From Verticillium longisporum (Eukaryota; Ascomycota; Sordariomycetes; Glomerellales; Plectosphaerellaceae), in assembly GCA_019188255.1 (NCBI GenBank), contig JAETXT010000004.1, positions 1,426,001 to 1,490,000 on the forward strand: a DNA stretch of 64,000 bases. The letters run 5' to 3'. The position numbers and the translations under genes were made by a program. Position 1 is the stretch's first letter. Each line of letters starts with the position of its first letter. The notes under the pieces were generated by a model. That model was not told the DNA's origin, did not search any database, and saw only the letters and a program-made list of their open reading frames with translations. This document shows, one piece after another, positions 47,106-58,511 of this stretch.

Positions 47106-48394
47106 ATGTCTACCACGAAGCCTACAGATGCCGCTGCTCCTGCCAGTACCTGGCTGGGTCACAAGGGGGCAGCGGGCTTTGACTTGAGAAGTGAGCCTAG
47201 ACAGCGTCCAATGATGACACAACAGCACAACGGCGCTGACATCACAAACAGGTGATACCATGACAACGCCCACGCCGGCTATGCTCGAAGCCATCAGGGT
47301 AGGTTCCCTGTTCGACGACGTGTTCGAGGAGGATACGACAACGATCGACCTCGAGGCCCACGTTGCGGCCCTCGCGGGCAAGGAGGCTGGATTATTGGTC
47401 CTCTCTGGGACGATGGGCAACCAGCTGGCGCTCCGGTCTCTGCTCACTCAACCTCCACACAGCGTCCTGAGCGATCACCGCTCTCACATTATCCAATATG
47501 AGGCGGGCGGGTGTGTCTCTACTCATGCTCGAAGACAACTCTCCAAGTCGTACTAACCGTGTACGCAGCGTGTCATCCTTGACGGGTGCCTTTGTTCAGG
47601 CTGTTGTGCCGCGGAACGGTATACATCTCACGCTCGAGGATGTCGTGGACAGCGTCTGCATCGACGACGACGTGCACTCGTGCCCCACCAGGGTCATCAG
47701 TCTCGAGAACACGCTCAACGGAATGATCATGCCCCTGGAAGAGGCCAGGCGGATTTCGGCCTTTGCGCGACAGCACGACATTAAGATGCATCTCGACGGC
47801 GCACGGCTCTGGGAGGCCGCCGCATCGGGCGCCGGCAGCCTCGCTGATTACTGTCCTCTCTTCGACACGATCAGCCTCTGCTTCTCCAAGGGCCTCGGCG
47901 CCCCCATCGGCAGCATTCTCGTGGGGCCGACCAAAACCATCAAGCACGCGCGCTGGGTGCGCAAGTCTATCGGCGGCGGCCTCCGTCAGTCGGGCGTCGT
48001 GGCGGCGCCGGCGCGGATCGCCGTGGACCAGACGTTCGGCACGGGACCCAACGGCGAGGGCGGCCTGCTGACGACGTCGCACCATGTGGCCAAGAAGGTT
48101 GAGACACTCTGGACGGGACTCGGCGGCAAACTACTTCACCCGGTGCACACCAACATGGTCTGGCTTGATCTGACAGCGGCGGGGTGTTCCGCTGCCGCGT
48201 TTGTGCAATACGGCAAGGATGTCGGCCTGAAGCTCGGCAGCGGACGAATCGTGGTCCACTATCAGATTGCGCAGAACCAGGACCTCGTGCTCCCCAAGCT
48301 GGAGGAGGTGTTCCAGAGGACGCTGGCGGGGGGCCAGGCTGAGGCCGAGGTGAAACAACAGACAGGGCGGACGAGCATGTATACTGTCCATTGA
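47106..48394 (+). CDS. GLY1: L-threonine/allo-threonine aldolase
   Basis: PLP enzyme that splits threonine into glycine and acetaldehyde. Exons 47106-47190, 47252-47510 and 47569-48394, introns 61 and 58 nt (second with a perfect TACTAAC branch), 389 residues. The family start FDLRSDTMTTPTPAM is built across the first junction. Other blocks are LSGTMGNQLAL, HIIQYEAGG, LENTLNG, MHLDGARLWEAA and the PLP-lysine site CFSKGLGAPIGS. The chosen start gives MSTTKPTDAAAP; the frame is open upstream and the Met at 46978 would add 43 residues rich in Arg, Ser, Thr and Trp with only one acidic residue, which could be a mitochondrial leader. The cytosolic form is the conservative choice. Confidence 0.93.
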
Positions 48395-50368
48395 GCACGT
48401 CAGGCTTGCCGACGTATTCACGATTCAATATTCAAGCACATAATGTAGAGTTGTCAATTAATGAACAAAAGTATCAGCAAAGAAGTATCTAGTACGCGCT
48501 GACAGTAGATAAACCTTGAACACGCCGAAAACATGAGATCACACGCAAGGAGGTGATAAAAAAAGCCACTTTTCTGAAAGATAAGCTTAACTTGAACTAT
48601 TTTCACGTCTGCTCGAAACTAATACAAGTAGATACGTTTTTCAATATATTGCTAATTATCTATCAAGTAGGATTTTAGAACATTTAATTGAGGTACGATG
48701 TTGAGAAGGTTCTGAAGTTAGGGGTCTGTATGGATGATACCTGTATTGGGCGGATTTGGCGGATTTCGAGTGCGGCTTAATCTGCCACCCACTTAAGCCG
48801 CTTGACACGGGTCAAAGAGCGCTGTTACAGAGTGGCATGCCGTAGGGCGCGGGACGCCAAGACGTCCAACGGCACTTCCGAACAGCCACTGACATAAGTA
48901 TTTGCCTAATTTTCTGGGGCTGCTGCTGTTGTTGATCGTCACTCGGTGCCCAGGAACTGGATGTGCCGGCTACTTGATTTTTGAATGTCCACTTCTCCAG
49001 ACGCGGGACTGTTCCGCCCATCTCATTGTCAAGCCTTGGCCATTATTCGTTTTTCGTACCAAATTACTGCGTGCGCCGCCGCCGCCATTTATTCGTGTCT
49101 GGCGGATAGCCCAAATGGCTTTCAGAAGCTCGATTTAGGGCCATTTGAGAGATGGAGTGGCACTGAGTGAGCAGTACCATGCAGGCCTCGGCGGGTGGCG
49201 CCAAGGCGCCGATGTCAGCCGCTGTAATGGCGGCCCCGCTTACCCCAGGTTGACGTCATGGTGGTTGGGGAAAGGACGAAGGAGGGGGGGGATCAGTGAG
49301 GAAGGAAGCTTCGAAGCTACCTCTTCAAGACCTACCTACCTACCTTGTGTACTTACCTTACGGCACCTAGGTAGGGGCCTAAGAAAGTACTGTGCTCCCA
49401 AGACGGCAGTGCCATCATCTGGACTATTGAGCAATGGAATCTGCAGGTGCCCAAGCCACCAGTGTCGGTTCTACTCCGGCCACCAATGCGCCTCCGTCTT
49501 TGTAGCGCGGGGGCTGCTTCGTGTCGTTCGCCGCTCTCCCAGTTCAAGGGTTGGCGGATCTGGTGCAACTGCTACCACGTGCCTGGCCGTTTGCTTCATC
49601 GGTCACGCTCATATGGGAGGCACCGCCTGGCACCAGCTAACCGGTGACGGGAATTGGGGCTCGAGGGGTGATGGCTTGACTGGGGGAACAGGAATCGATT
49701 GTTCGCATATGAAAAAGGCCGTCTGCTCAGAATGACAGGTCGAATGGGTTCAATGGGTCCGTCCCGAACCGAGCAACTGAGCATCCACCCCCCGGACAAG
49801 GCTCGTTCACCGGCAGAACCGGTCGACGCGCATCGTCTTCCCCGCCACGTCCCTCCCCTGCCCTGACCCTCTCGGACCCAGCAGGTTTTCCAGGTTGGCA
49901 CCTCTGCAGTTCTCTCCGTCGGTGATGATGATGACCTCGTGGCTCCTGGTTGGCGCAAGCTCATGCGACCTAGCACACGCACCGTTCCTGCCCCTAGCCG
50001 AACACCAAGGCACTTGCGACCCAATGCAACCGAACCCAGGATGAACCACTGACGGGCCAGGCGGACAAAGGCTGACGGCGCCAAGTGGCCCGGCGATCTT
50101 CTCCCCCTCCGACGAGGGAGCTCGCCAGAGCTCTTTGGCATCTTTTTTCTTCCCTCTGTTTGCGCCTGCCGCTTGTGCTGCTGCTGCTGCGGTCGATGCT
50201 AGCTACTTAACATGCATCGGCTGCTCAGGCAGTGACCTTCTTCTCCTTCTTCAGCCCTTTCCCATCCCCCCCCTCTCTGTCACTCTCCCCTCCCGCTCCT
50301 CTTATATTTTTTCCTTTACCCTGCGCGCGCAATCTGTGCTGCAAGTTTGGGCATCGTGCTCGTCAACC
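48395..50368. other. Intergenic region between threonine aldolase and trehalase
   Basis: About 2 kb without a supported gene. The part from about 48400 to 48720 is clearly richer in A and T than the surroundings. The last 150 bases before the trehalase start are almost pure C/T on the coding strand, with a TATATTTTTT segment near 50303. CCCCT motifs, the stress-response element core, occur at 49855-49859 and 50287-50291, which would fit stress regulation of trehalase but is unproven. Confidence 0.5.
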
Positions 50369-52531
50369 ATGACGCTTCTTTCCAAGTCGGTGGTGGCGTT
50401 GGCCGCGGCGGCCCCTCTGGCCAGAGCCCAGCTCTTCCGCAATGGCTCTGTCATTGCCCCCTGCGACTCGGCCATCTACTGCCACGGCGAAATCTTGAGC
50501 CAGATCCAGCTCGCTCGCCCCTTTGAAGACTCCAAGACGTTTGTTGACATGTGAGCCTCCTGCCCGTTTCGCCTGAGCTGGAGGACCGTAGACTGACCGT
50601 CGCAGGCCCGCTAAGAGGTCCTTGGAGCAGATCCAGGAGGCATTCGACGAACTGGAGAAACCGTTGACGAACAACACGGCACTGAACGACTTCCTCGCGG
50701 CCAACTTTGCCCTGGCTGGCGGCGAACTGTCTGAGGTGGATGACCTCGAGACGGACGCCCAGTTCCTCGACAACATCAATGACACTGTCATCCGCGAATT
50801 CACTGAGAAGGTCATTGAGATTTGGCCCGATTTGACTCGCTCCTACACCGGCGCTGGCAGCAACTGCACCGACTGCCCCAACAGCTTTATCCCTATCAAT
50901 CGTACTTTCGTCGTTGCCGGAGGCCGCTTCCGTGAGCCCTACTACTGGGACTCGTTCTGGATTCTCGAGGGTCTGCTGCGTACGGGTGGCAGCTTCATCG
51001 AAGTCTCCCGCAACCAGATCGAAAACTTTCTCGACCTCGTCGACCAGTATGGCTTTGTCATGAACGGCGCCAGACGGTACTACCTCAACCGCTCACAGCC
51101 GCCTCTGCTCTCGCAGATGGTACGTCTCTACGTCGATCACACCAACGACACCGACATCCTTGACCGGGCACTGCCGCTGCTCATCAAGGAACATGAGTGG
51201 TGGACTGTCAACCGCACTGTTGAGGTGTCCAAGGACGGTCGGACTTACCAACTCAACTTGTATGTCTGCCAATGTTCTTTATGATCAATGGCCGAAACCG
51301 CTGACATGAGTGACCTAGGTACAACGTGTCGAACACGCAACCCCGTCCCGAGTCCTACTACGAAGACTACACCACCGCATCCAACAGCTCCTATTACGCC
51401 GAGTCCGGCATCATCTACCCCGAGACCAGGGAGCTGAACGACACTGAAAAGGCCTTTCTCTATGCCAACCTCGCCTCGGGTGCCGAGAGCGGCTGGGACT
51501 ACACCTCGCGATGGTTGTCCAAGCCCAACGACGCTGTTCGCCATGTTTATTTCCCGCTTAGGTCGCTCAACATTGTGAACATTGTCCCTGTTGAGCTCAA
51601 CTCGATTCTCTATTGGAACGAGGTCACCATTGCTGGCTACCTCAACCAGACTAGCAATGAAACGCAGGCTGCAGAGTGGACCGAACTGGCTGCCAACCGC
51701 AGTGAGGCTATGTACAACCTCATGTGGAATGACACGCTGTCCGGTTACTTCGACTACAACCTCACGTCTGGAGCCCAGGACACGTTTGTCCCAGCGGATG
51801 ATGACACGACCGATCTTGAAGCCACTGGCGCCCCGGAAGGTCAGCAAGTATACTTCTCCGTGGCACAGTTCTACCCCTTCTGGACCGGCGCTGCGCCTGC
51901 CCATATCAAGAACAACCCGCTCGCTGTCAAGACGGCGTTTGAGCGGGTCGCCACGTACCTCGATACCAAGGACGGCGGCATTCCGGCGACGAACCTGCGA
52001 ACTGGGGAGCAATGGGACCAGCCTAGTGTGTGGCCTCCTCTGATGCACATCCTTATGGAAGCGCTTCGCAACACGCCAGCCACCTTTGGCGAGTCGGATC
52101 CTCACTACATGGAGGTGCAGGACCTGGCCCTGCGTTTGGGCCAGCGCTACCTCGACTCGACCTTCTGCACGTGGTATGCCACGGGAGGCTCGACGAGCGA
52201 CACGCCCCAGCTGGAGGGGTTCGATGAGCGCGAGGTTGGCATCATGTTCGAGAAGTACTCGGACAACTCGACCAACCAGGCTGGTGGCGGTGGCGAGTAC
52301 GAGGTTGTCGAGGGTTTCGGCTGGACCAATGGTGTGCTGCTGTGGGTCGTCGATACCTTTGGCAACAACCTCACTCGCCCCGACTGCGGTGACATTGAGG
52401 CGGCCAATGTTCAGCCGTCGAAGCGCAGCGCCGTTGAGCTCCACCGTCGCGATGCTGCCTGGACCAAGAAGTTTGGTAGCCGTAGTGCGAAGGGCAAGGC
52501 GAAGCGGTTTGCCAAGTTGAGGGGGTATTAA
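50369..52531 (+). CDS. Secreted GH37 trehalase
   Basis: Alpha,alpha-trehalase hydrolysing trehalose to two glucose. Exons 50369-50550, 50606-51259 and 51319-52531, introns 55 and 59 nt, 682 residues. The N-terminus MTLLSKSVVALAAAAPLARA is a signal peptide. The chain carries many Asn-x-Ser/Thr sites (for example NGS, NNT, NDT, NRT, NQT), as expected of a secreted or vacuolar glycoprotein. Trehalase signatures are GGRFREPYYWDSFW and QWDQPSVWPP, plus RGAESGWDYTSRW-like SGAESGWDYTSRW and EGFGWTNGV near the end. It lacks the calcium-binding and phosphorylation N-terminus of cytosolic neutral trehalase. The C-terminal tail is basic (KKFGSRSAKGKAKRFAK). Confidence 0.94.
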
Positions 52532-53353
52532 TGGTGGAGTGTTGAGATTAATACAGGGTTTGTATGTAGTTACGAGGACGAGTGTTTTCTTGGAAAAAGC
52601 AATAATGCCACGATGAAGATTTATACCCCAAAATGATCTTGGCAGTGGTATGTCTGACTCTTCTTGTAGGCCTCCCGCTCCCGCAGGAAAGCTTAAGGTC
52701 GGCTCCTTGGTTGTCAGGGCCTCAGTCAGGGCCTCGGTCAGGGAGCGCCCCCTTTACCGTCTCTCCGCGTACTCGAGCCAATATGGTCGGTGTCGACAGT
52801 CGGCCGCGAACTCGAATTGTTCCTCGAGCTTCATCTTCATGATCTCGCCCTGCGATACTGGGAAAATCGCAGCGTTTGATGAGCATCGAACCACCATTTC
52901 GTTGAGTGTAGGCTTAAGGCGATTCAGAAAGACGTGGAGCTGGGATGTGACGACTGGTAGTCCTGCCCAACACCCAGCAAGATGTAACTCGCTGTCTCCG
53001 ACATGACACGCATGGGCGCTGATATTCAGGTTTTGTCTTATACAATGTAGTGCCTTCCGATGTGAGACACCTGGTAGGTAGGCAAGCAAGGCAAGCAAGG
53101 CAAGCAAGGCAAGCAAGGCAAGCAAGGCAAGGTAGGTAATAAGGTAGGTCAGAGCACGAAGCCCCACTAATCCCAACCTGGACATGGCGCTGTCTACCGC
53201 AAATCCCAGACCCCCAATTGAAGATGTTCAATCCCCTACAAACGACCTGCAAATTGTCCGCCACCAAGCACATTGCGCTCGCGATCCCTCAAACGACCCA
53301 TGCCCCAAACACAAGCAACCTCACCTGATTGACCAAACCACGAACACATCACA
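52532..53353. other. Intergenic region with a 9-bp tandem repeat
   Basis: 822 bases between trehalase and CMC2. A minus-strand frame (52754-53185) gains a Leu/Ala run solely from the tandem repeat. Its other half has no recognised family, so it is not annotated as a gene. Confidence 0.5.
53081..53131 (+). repeat. 9-bp tandem repeat, five copies plus partial
   Basis: Five head-to-tail copies of GGCAAGCAA at 53081-53125 and a degenerate sixth, flanked on both sides by GGTAGGTA. It lies about 220 bases upstream of the CMC2 start. Confidence 0.95.
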
Positions 53354-53679
53354 ATGCATCCCCATTTGCACACAAAAGACAACATTGGTGAGCTCCCCCC
53401 CGCAGCCCGCCCGCCCGCCCCCCCGTCGCCCGTCCCACCGCTGACCGATCCGGGCCACCAGAGTGCGAGGACGTCATGAACGCCCTCGAAGAGTGCCACG
53501 CGCGCGGCTTCCTCTACAAGTCCCTCGGCAACTGCAACACGGCCAAGCAGCACGTCAGCGACTGCCTCAAGGTGGCGCGCATGAAGCGCCTCGACGCCAA
53601 CCGCGCGGCGGGCAAGGCGAAGCGGGACGAGAAGGCGCGCAAGATTGCCGCGATCAACAAGGAGCTGGGCCTCGACTAG
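53354..53679 (+). CDS. CMC2: Twin CX9C mitochondrial protein Cmc2
   Basis: Small intermembrane-space protein needed for cytochrome c oxidase assembly. Exon 1 is 53354-53387 (MHPHLHTKDNI and one base), the intron is 53388-53461 (74 nt, C-rich, CTGAC branch), exon 2 is 53462-53679. Product 83 residues. Both CX9C pairs are exact: Cys-EDVMNALEE-Cys and Cys-NTAKQHVSD-Cys, the substrate signature of the Mia40 import pathway. The C-terminal half is lysine and arginine rich (KRLDANRAAGKAKRDEKAR), also typical of Cmc2. The start is fixed by the HPHLHTKDN block, which is conserved in the family. Confidence 0.93.
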
Positions 53680-54027
53680 AGGCAGAGAGACGAGTCTCTG
53701 CCGGCCCTTGTCCAGGCGATGGGAGGGGGCTTGGGACTACTTTGGGGGAAACTCGATTGCCGTCAACACGGAAAGGGGGGGGGGGTGGTACGATTATTGT
53801 AACGATATCGCGGGCCGGCATGCGCATCCTGTACATCACGGGGTTTGGGAAACATGACAACCCAAAAAAAGCATGGGGGAAAAATGAGGGGCGTTTTTAT
53901 GGTTTGTAGGCATGTGTATATGGTTTTCATCACATGAATCTCGACTCGTTGCTATCTCGAAACGAAACAAGAAAAACCCAGTTCTCTCTCGTGCTGGACA
54001 CACAGACCGTCACTCGTTCGAAACAGT
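53680..54027. other. Convergent 3' region, CMC2 and TMEM14 gene
   Basis: 348 bases of untranslated sequence with an 11-base G run near 53775-53785 and an A7 run near 53864. No gene is supported. Confidence 0.55.
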
Positions 54028-54505
54028 TCAGACGCCGCGGCGGAAGGCGTCGCCAAACGTGAAGAGGCCGAACAGGGAGAGCACACTGAGGAGGATGGGC
54101 ACCGGCTTGCGCAGACGGATGGCGCGGGGGATGGCGGAGCCGCCGAGGACGGCGGAGGCGAGAAGGCTGAGCTCGACGCCGTAAGGCTCACGGCCCTGGA
54201 TGCGGTAGCCGCCGAGACCGTCTGATCATGGTCAGTTTGGTATGCTTCAAGAATCCGCAGCAGCAGCTCTTCTTGAACGAAGCCAAGGCAAGCGGAGGGA
54301 GAGGGGACACTGACACAGCAGACCAACGGTGACACCGGCGATAATCGAGGGCACGGAACGGGTCTTGACGTAGCCCATGATGCCGCCGCCCGCCGTGAGG
54401 GCGCCCAGGACGAAGGAGGGGGTTGAGAGTTCTCGTGTAGCGGCCTGGTTGTGTCAGTTGGGTACTCTCATCACACGTGTTCAATGGCGGGGCAGAGCCA
54501 ACCAT
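54028..54505 (-). CDS. TMEM14-family membrane protein
   Basis: Small multi-helix membrane protein of the TMEM14/UPF0136 family (mitochondrial members act in heme biosynthesis in animals). Minus-strand exons are 54505-54503 (the ATG alone), 54444-54315 and 54221-54028; introns are 58 nt (CTGAC branch, unusual GTTGGC donor) and 93 nt. Product 108 residues. Family blocks: STPSFVLGALTAGGGIMGYV, SVPSIIAGVTVGLLYGLGGY spanning the second junction, PYGVELSLLASAVLGGSA and FGLFTFGDAFRRGV at the end. The start-codon-only first exon is an inference: it is the only splice that gives the frame a Met, and both intron ends fit in length and branch site. The downstream parts are firm. Confidence 0.85.
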
Positions 54506-55064
54506 TGTGAAAAGCGATGTGTATGCTCGATGGCGTGGTCTGCGGAGGGGAAAAAGGTGAGTGTGAAGGTTTGATCAAGTAGTGTTATGGGTGGGATTCA
54601 AGCTTTGGAATGAGAGGGGGGGTTAGTTCAAGTTCCGCTGGTGCTCGGGACTTGGTGAAGCTCGGCTGTTTCTGGTGACAGTTGCTGCTGCTGCTGCTGC
54701 TGCTACCACTACTGCTACTCCCTTGACCAACCCAGCTGGAATACATGATGTAATGCTGACCTGACTAATGCGTGCACACTTACCGTACCCCGGATTCCCC
54801 CAGCACCCTGTCAATGCCTGTCCTGCCTGTCCCTCGTGTGGCTGGACCTCTGTGGCGCCCAGCGGGACAGGTGGCTCGAATGCTGTCGTGTCCGCTACTG
54901 CGATGGGGGTGTGAGCTTGGTGGACTGTACGTACTGCCTGCAACCTCCACGACCTGTCGCCAACAGCACCCCCGAAAGCTCTCGACGCCAGTTCGCCGGC
55001 ACTCACGACTCCCATCATACCCTCTTCAGCACCCAAGTCCGCCTCAACCGATCACATCGACACA
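54506..55064. promoter_or_regulatory. Divergent promoter region, TMEM14 gene and OST2
   Basis: 559 bases between divergent starts. It contains a trinucleotide run of about seven GCT/CTG units at 54683-54704. No transcription-factor site was assigned. Confidence 0.5.
54683..54704 (+). repeat. Trinucleotide (CTG) microsatellite
   Basis: About seven consecutive CTG units in non-coding DNA between two divergent genes. Confidence 0.9.
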
Positions 55065-55726
55065 ATGGCGCCCAAGAAATCCGCTCAGGTGCCCCCCGCC
55101 GCCGCCGTCGCCCCCGCAGGCCCAACCGTCGCCGCCATCCCCGGCACCATGACCTCCCAGCCCAAGGCTGCCTCCTCCAAGGCCGCCAGCGCCAGCGGCA
55201 ACGCCGACTGGACCCAGGCCGTCAACCAGCTCCTCGACCACTACCAGAAGAAGACGCCGCAGCGCACCAAGCTCATTGACGTCTTCCTCGCCTTCCTCGT
55301 CGTGCTCGGCGGCGTGCAGTTTGTCTACTGCGTGCTCGGCGGCGGATTCGTACGTGCTTTGCTCTCCGGGAAAAGGGGAGGCACTCGAGAAGAAACGAAC
55401 ATGGGGCTGACTTGTCTTTCTCTCTGTGCAGCCTTTCAATGCCTTCCTTTCAGGTTTCTGCGCTACTGTTGGACAATTCGTCCTGACTGGTGAGTCGTCG
55501 CGTTCGGGCAGCGATGGCGGGCGACGTACTAATCCTGTCGGCAGTTTCCCTGCGCATGCAGACGACCGAGGCGAACAAGGCCGACTTTCCTTCCGTGTCC
55601 CCAGAGAGGTAGGAAAGTTTATGCCACATGGTACGGCCATTTGACTGACGTGGATCCAGATCCTTTGCCGACTTTGTCATTGGCAGTTTGATCCTACACT
55701 TCTTCGTCTACAACCTGATCAACTAG
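55065..55726 (+). CDS. OST2: Oligosaccharyltransferase subunit Ost2/DAD1
   Basis: Subunit of the endoplasmic-reticulum complex that transfers the N-glycan to nascent proteins. Exons 55065-55349, 55432-55489, 55545-55608 and 55660-55726, introns 82, 55 and 51 nt, 157 residues. The N-terminal 50 residues are an Ala/Pro/Ser-rich extension. The DAD1 core follows: LLDHYQKKTPQRTKLIDVF, FVYCVLGGGFPFNAFLSGF across the first junction, VGQFVLTVSLRMQ across the second, and FADFVIGSLILHFFVYNLIN at the end. Three membrane helices are visible. All splice phases agree. Confidence 0.95.
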
Positions 55727-56058
55727 ACGAGGCGCAAAACGCATGCGTGGCAGAGACATTTGCGTTTCGGATACAGAATACATGCTCAATGGAGGGCACG
55801 GGTCGTTCAAGAGATCTGAACACGTGCCTGCGGGCATGAGGCCCGGCAGTCAGTCGACATGCCATTGCTTCACCGGACCCAGAGGAGAAGCCAGGTGGCA
55901 GGCGTGGCAGATGGACATGGGAGCGCCATACTGTATGATACTGAAGCCAACAACAAAAGTAGCGTCGACTAGAGCAGAGAACGCATAGAGATCCTCAATG
56001 GGAATCATGAGACATGGCTTGATTCGATCCTACAAACATTCGCTAACTCCATTCCCAC
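55727..56058. other. Convergent 3' region, OST2 and GRH1
   Basis: 332 bases of untranslated sequence; nothing further seen. Confidence 0.55.
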
Positions 56059-57180
56059 TTACTCCTTGGGCGGCTCTGTAGAAGCCGCTCGCGGCGGCGG
56101 CGGCGCGCCTGCTTTGGGTGGTGGCGCCACGGTGCCGGAGCTCTTTGGCGCGTGGTCCAGCGCCCGACTCTTCTCCTCGCCCTCCTTGAAGTAGTCGTCC
56201 ATCAGCGCGTTCGGGCTGTGGCCGTGCCTCTCCTTCTTCTTGGACCGCGTGGGCACGCCGACGGGCGGCGCCGCGCTGACGAGCTGCGCTGGCACGAGCA
56301 GATCCTCCGACGGCGTTTCCGTGCGGGAGACGAACCCCTCGGACCCGTCTGCCGGCGGGCCACCGGGTCCCGCCTGCGCTGCTGCTGCCGCCGCCGCGGC
56401 GCCCCGTACGCCGCCGACGGGTCCTTCTCCATGTCGAACAGCATCTCGCCCGGCGCCGAGACGGGCTCGTTCAGCGGCGCAGGCAGGCGGTGCAGCGCGC
56501 CGTAGCCGAGCACGCAGCCCAGGGCGCCCTCGCCGCCCCACTCGCGGCTCGGCTGGATGGTGACCTCGCGCGTGACGTTGTACTCGTTGTTGTAGACGTA
56601 CAGCCGCAGCGGCCGGCCGATGAAGTCGTCGACGAGCTCGCTGAGGCCGCTCTCGCCGTGCAGCGCCCCCTCGGGGCTCGCGAGGATGTAGTCGCTGTAG
56701 GGCAGGAGGCCGGCCAGGTCGGCGGGCGAGTTGGCGGCGACGTCGAGGACGTGCCAGATGTTGGCGACGACGGCGAGCGCCGTCCACTGCAGGCTGAGGC
56801 CGAGGGAGGCCGAGTCGGCGGGGACTGGGATGTGGAGCTCGCGCGTGCGCTGGCCCTTGGCGCTCCAGAGGGCGAGCGACACGGAGCCGCCGGCGCAGTT
56901 GCGGACTTCTTGCGCAAAGAGGGCGGCGTTGGGGCTATCCTGTGCGGACGGGGGCGGGGTTCAGTGATGAGCGGGCAAGGGAGAGAGAGGCGAGCAAGAG
57001 AAGGGGTGGACGAACGAGGGGCCTGCCGTTGATGCCAATGATGAAATCGAACCACGGCTCGATAGAAAGCTCTAGATTTGTGTTGCGCAGGACCTGGAAG
57101 CCAAAGGAACCCCCGCGACTTTGTTGTGTGGGCTGCTCTCCGTCCAAGCGGGACATGAAGCGGTTGAGTGCGCTGAACAT
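56059..57180 (-). CDS. GRH1: GRASP/Grh1 Golgi stacking protein (one frameshift)
   Basis: Golgi reassembly-stacking protein, acting in ER-Golgi traffic and unconventional secretion. Minus-strand exons 57180-57016 and 56939-56059, with a 76-nt intron (donor GTTCGT). Two PDZ-like GRASP domains are visible: the first with GGSFGFQVLRNTNLELSIEP, FDFIIGINGR and EVRNCAGGSV; the second with LGLSLQW, WHVLDVAANSPADLAGLLPY and YNNEYNVTREVTI. The N-terminus MFSALNRFMSRL is amphipathic and lacks Gly2, as in yeast Grh1. In the Ala-rich start of the tail the frame shifts between EKDPSAAYGA and the following poly-Ala/Gln stretch, one base short near 56395-56405. The tail then reads GSEGFVSRTETPSEDLLVP to STEPPKE. 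With the base added, 348 residues. Confidence 0.87.
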
Positions 57181-57612
57181 GGTGCCAAGTGGTGGCGGTG
57201 CGCTGGCTGACTGTTTGCGTTCTTGTGGTTGGGGAGACTGTCAGGGTGTATGATCGTTTCTATGCGTCGCCGAATCGGCCTGGCTGTCGTCGTCGAGGGT
57301 AAGGTAGGCGTGATTAAGTGGCGTTGATGGATATGGCAGGTTGGCGTGGGGAAAGGGTCTCCGAGCTTCAATCGAGCTTCGCGCAAGCTGTCATTCACAC
57401 ATCGCAGCCTTGCAGCTGGTCCAAGCTCCGGGCGTGGACGCTAATGAATTCGATGTGGGGCGTCTTTTCCATCCTTCAGCCTTTCCATCTTGTGAACTCA
57501 TCTGACAATCCTCTTCTAACCACGCTCAGTCTCGCCAAAGAGACGTGCTCATCAGTCTGTCAACCGACATGTGACGAAGACGCACAGATCGGCTCAACAG
57601 TGACGAGGCAAC
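57181..57612. promoter_or_regulatory. Divergent promoter region, GRH1 and TGS1
   Basis: 432 bases between two divergent starts. No specific site was assigned. Confidence 0.5.
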
Positions 57613-58511
57613 ATGACCAGGATGGAACCCGCACCTCGGATGCCCCTGACTGATGAATGCCATCACTATGAGACCAAGGCAGAAGTGCCATGGGACCTCC
57701 AAAAGTACGTGACGCTCGTGCTGTCTTATCACAGGATTCCCCGAGAGACTGACTTTCAGCAGATACTTTTCCCAGCGCTATTCCATATTCCAGTATTACG
57801 ATGATGGCGTCTATCTCACCGACGACGCCTGGTTCGGCGTGACTCCCGAACCAGTTGCCACGTCAGTTCATTGCTCCAACTTGTTTCTTCTCCCCTCCCT
57901 CAACAGGTCACTGATGATCTCCCAGCCAGGTCGCCCAAGACATGTCAGCGTCCCCGGCCACCAGAAGGGTCTTGATCGATCTCTTCGCCGGCGCCGGCGG
58001 CAACACCATCGCCTTTGCCCTGTCCTCGCGCTGGGACAAGATCATCGCCATCGAGCGCCACGCCCCCACCCTCGCCTGCGCCCAGTCCAACGCCGCGCTG
58101 TACGATGCCGACGACCGCATCACCTGGGTCCACGGCGACTGCTTCGACTACCTCCGCCGTCTGCGCACGGATCCGGCCTCCCTTCACGAGGATCTCCAGG
58201 TCAGCCCCGCCGAGACGGTCATCTTCGCGTCCCCGCCCTGGGGCGGCCCCGGCTACAGCACCGCCGACGTCTTTGACCTGCGCTTCATGGAGCCGTACAA
58301 CCTCCAGCACCTCCACGACGCCTGCTTTCCCATGGACCATGCGCTTTACCTGCCGCGCACGAGCGACCTGCGCCAGATTGCCAAGCTCGCCCCCGGAGAC
58401 GACAAGATCGATGTTGTGCAATACTGCATGAAGGGGGCGAGCAAAGCCCTCGTGGCCTACATCCCGGGCACCGCTAGTAAGCCTGGCAAAAAAAGGCCAG
58501 TAGAAGCATAA
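57613..58511 (+). CDS. TGS1: Trimethylguanosine synthase Tgs1
   Basis: Methyltransferase that converts the m7G cap of snRNA and snoRNA to trimethylguanosine. Exons 57613-57704, 57763-57861 and 57926-58511, introns 58 and 64 nt, 258 residues. The family entry WDLQKYFSQRYSIFQYYD is assembled across the first junction and DDAWFGVTPEPVA follows. The SAM-binding motif is DLFAGAGGNTIAFAL; the catalytic motif is SPPWGGPGY. The tail ends in a lysine-rich segment (SKPGKKRPVEA). The second exon joins as VATQVAQDM. The SMD1 gene, whose snRNP carries the cap this enzyme makes, lies 28 kb to the left. Confidence 0.94.

Noticed and set aside
52754..53185. Minus-strand frame with Leu-Ala repeats and a charged end (KMKLEEQFEFAADCRH)
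   Set aside because: The hydrophobic half is produced by the 9-bp tandem repeat and no family is recognised. The charged half looks mildly coding, but there is no full gene model.
56490..57032. 180-codon plus-strand frame antisense to GRH1
   Set aside because: It is a shadow of the GRASP domains, which have clear family motifs on the minus strand.
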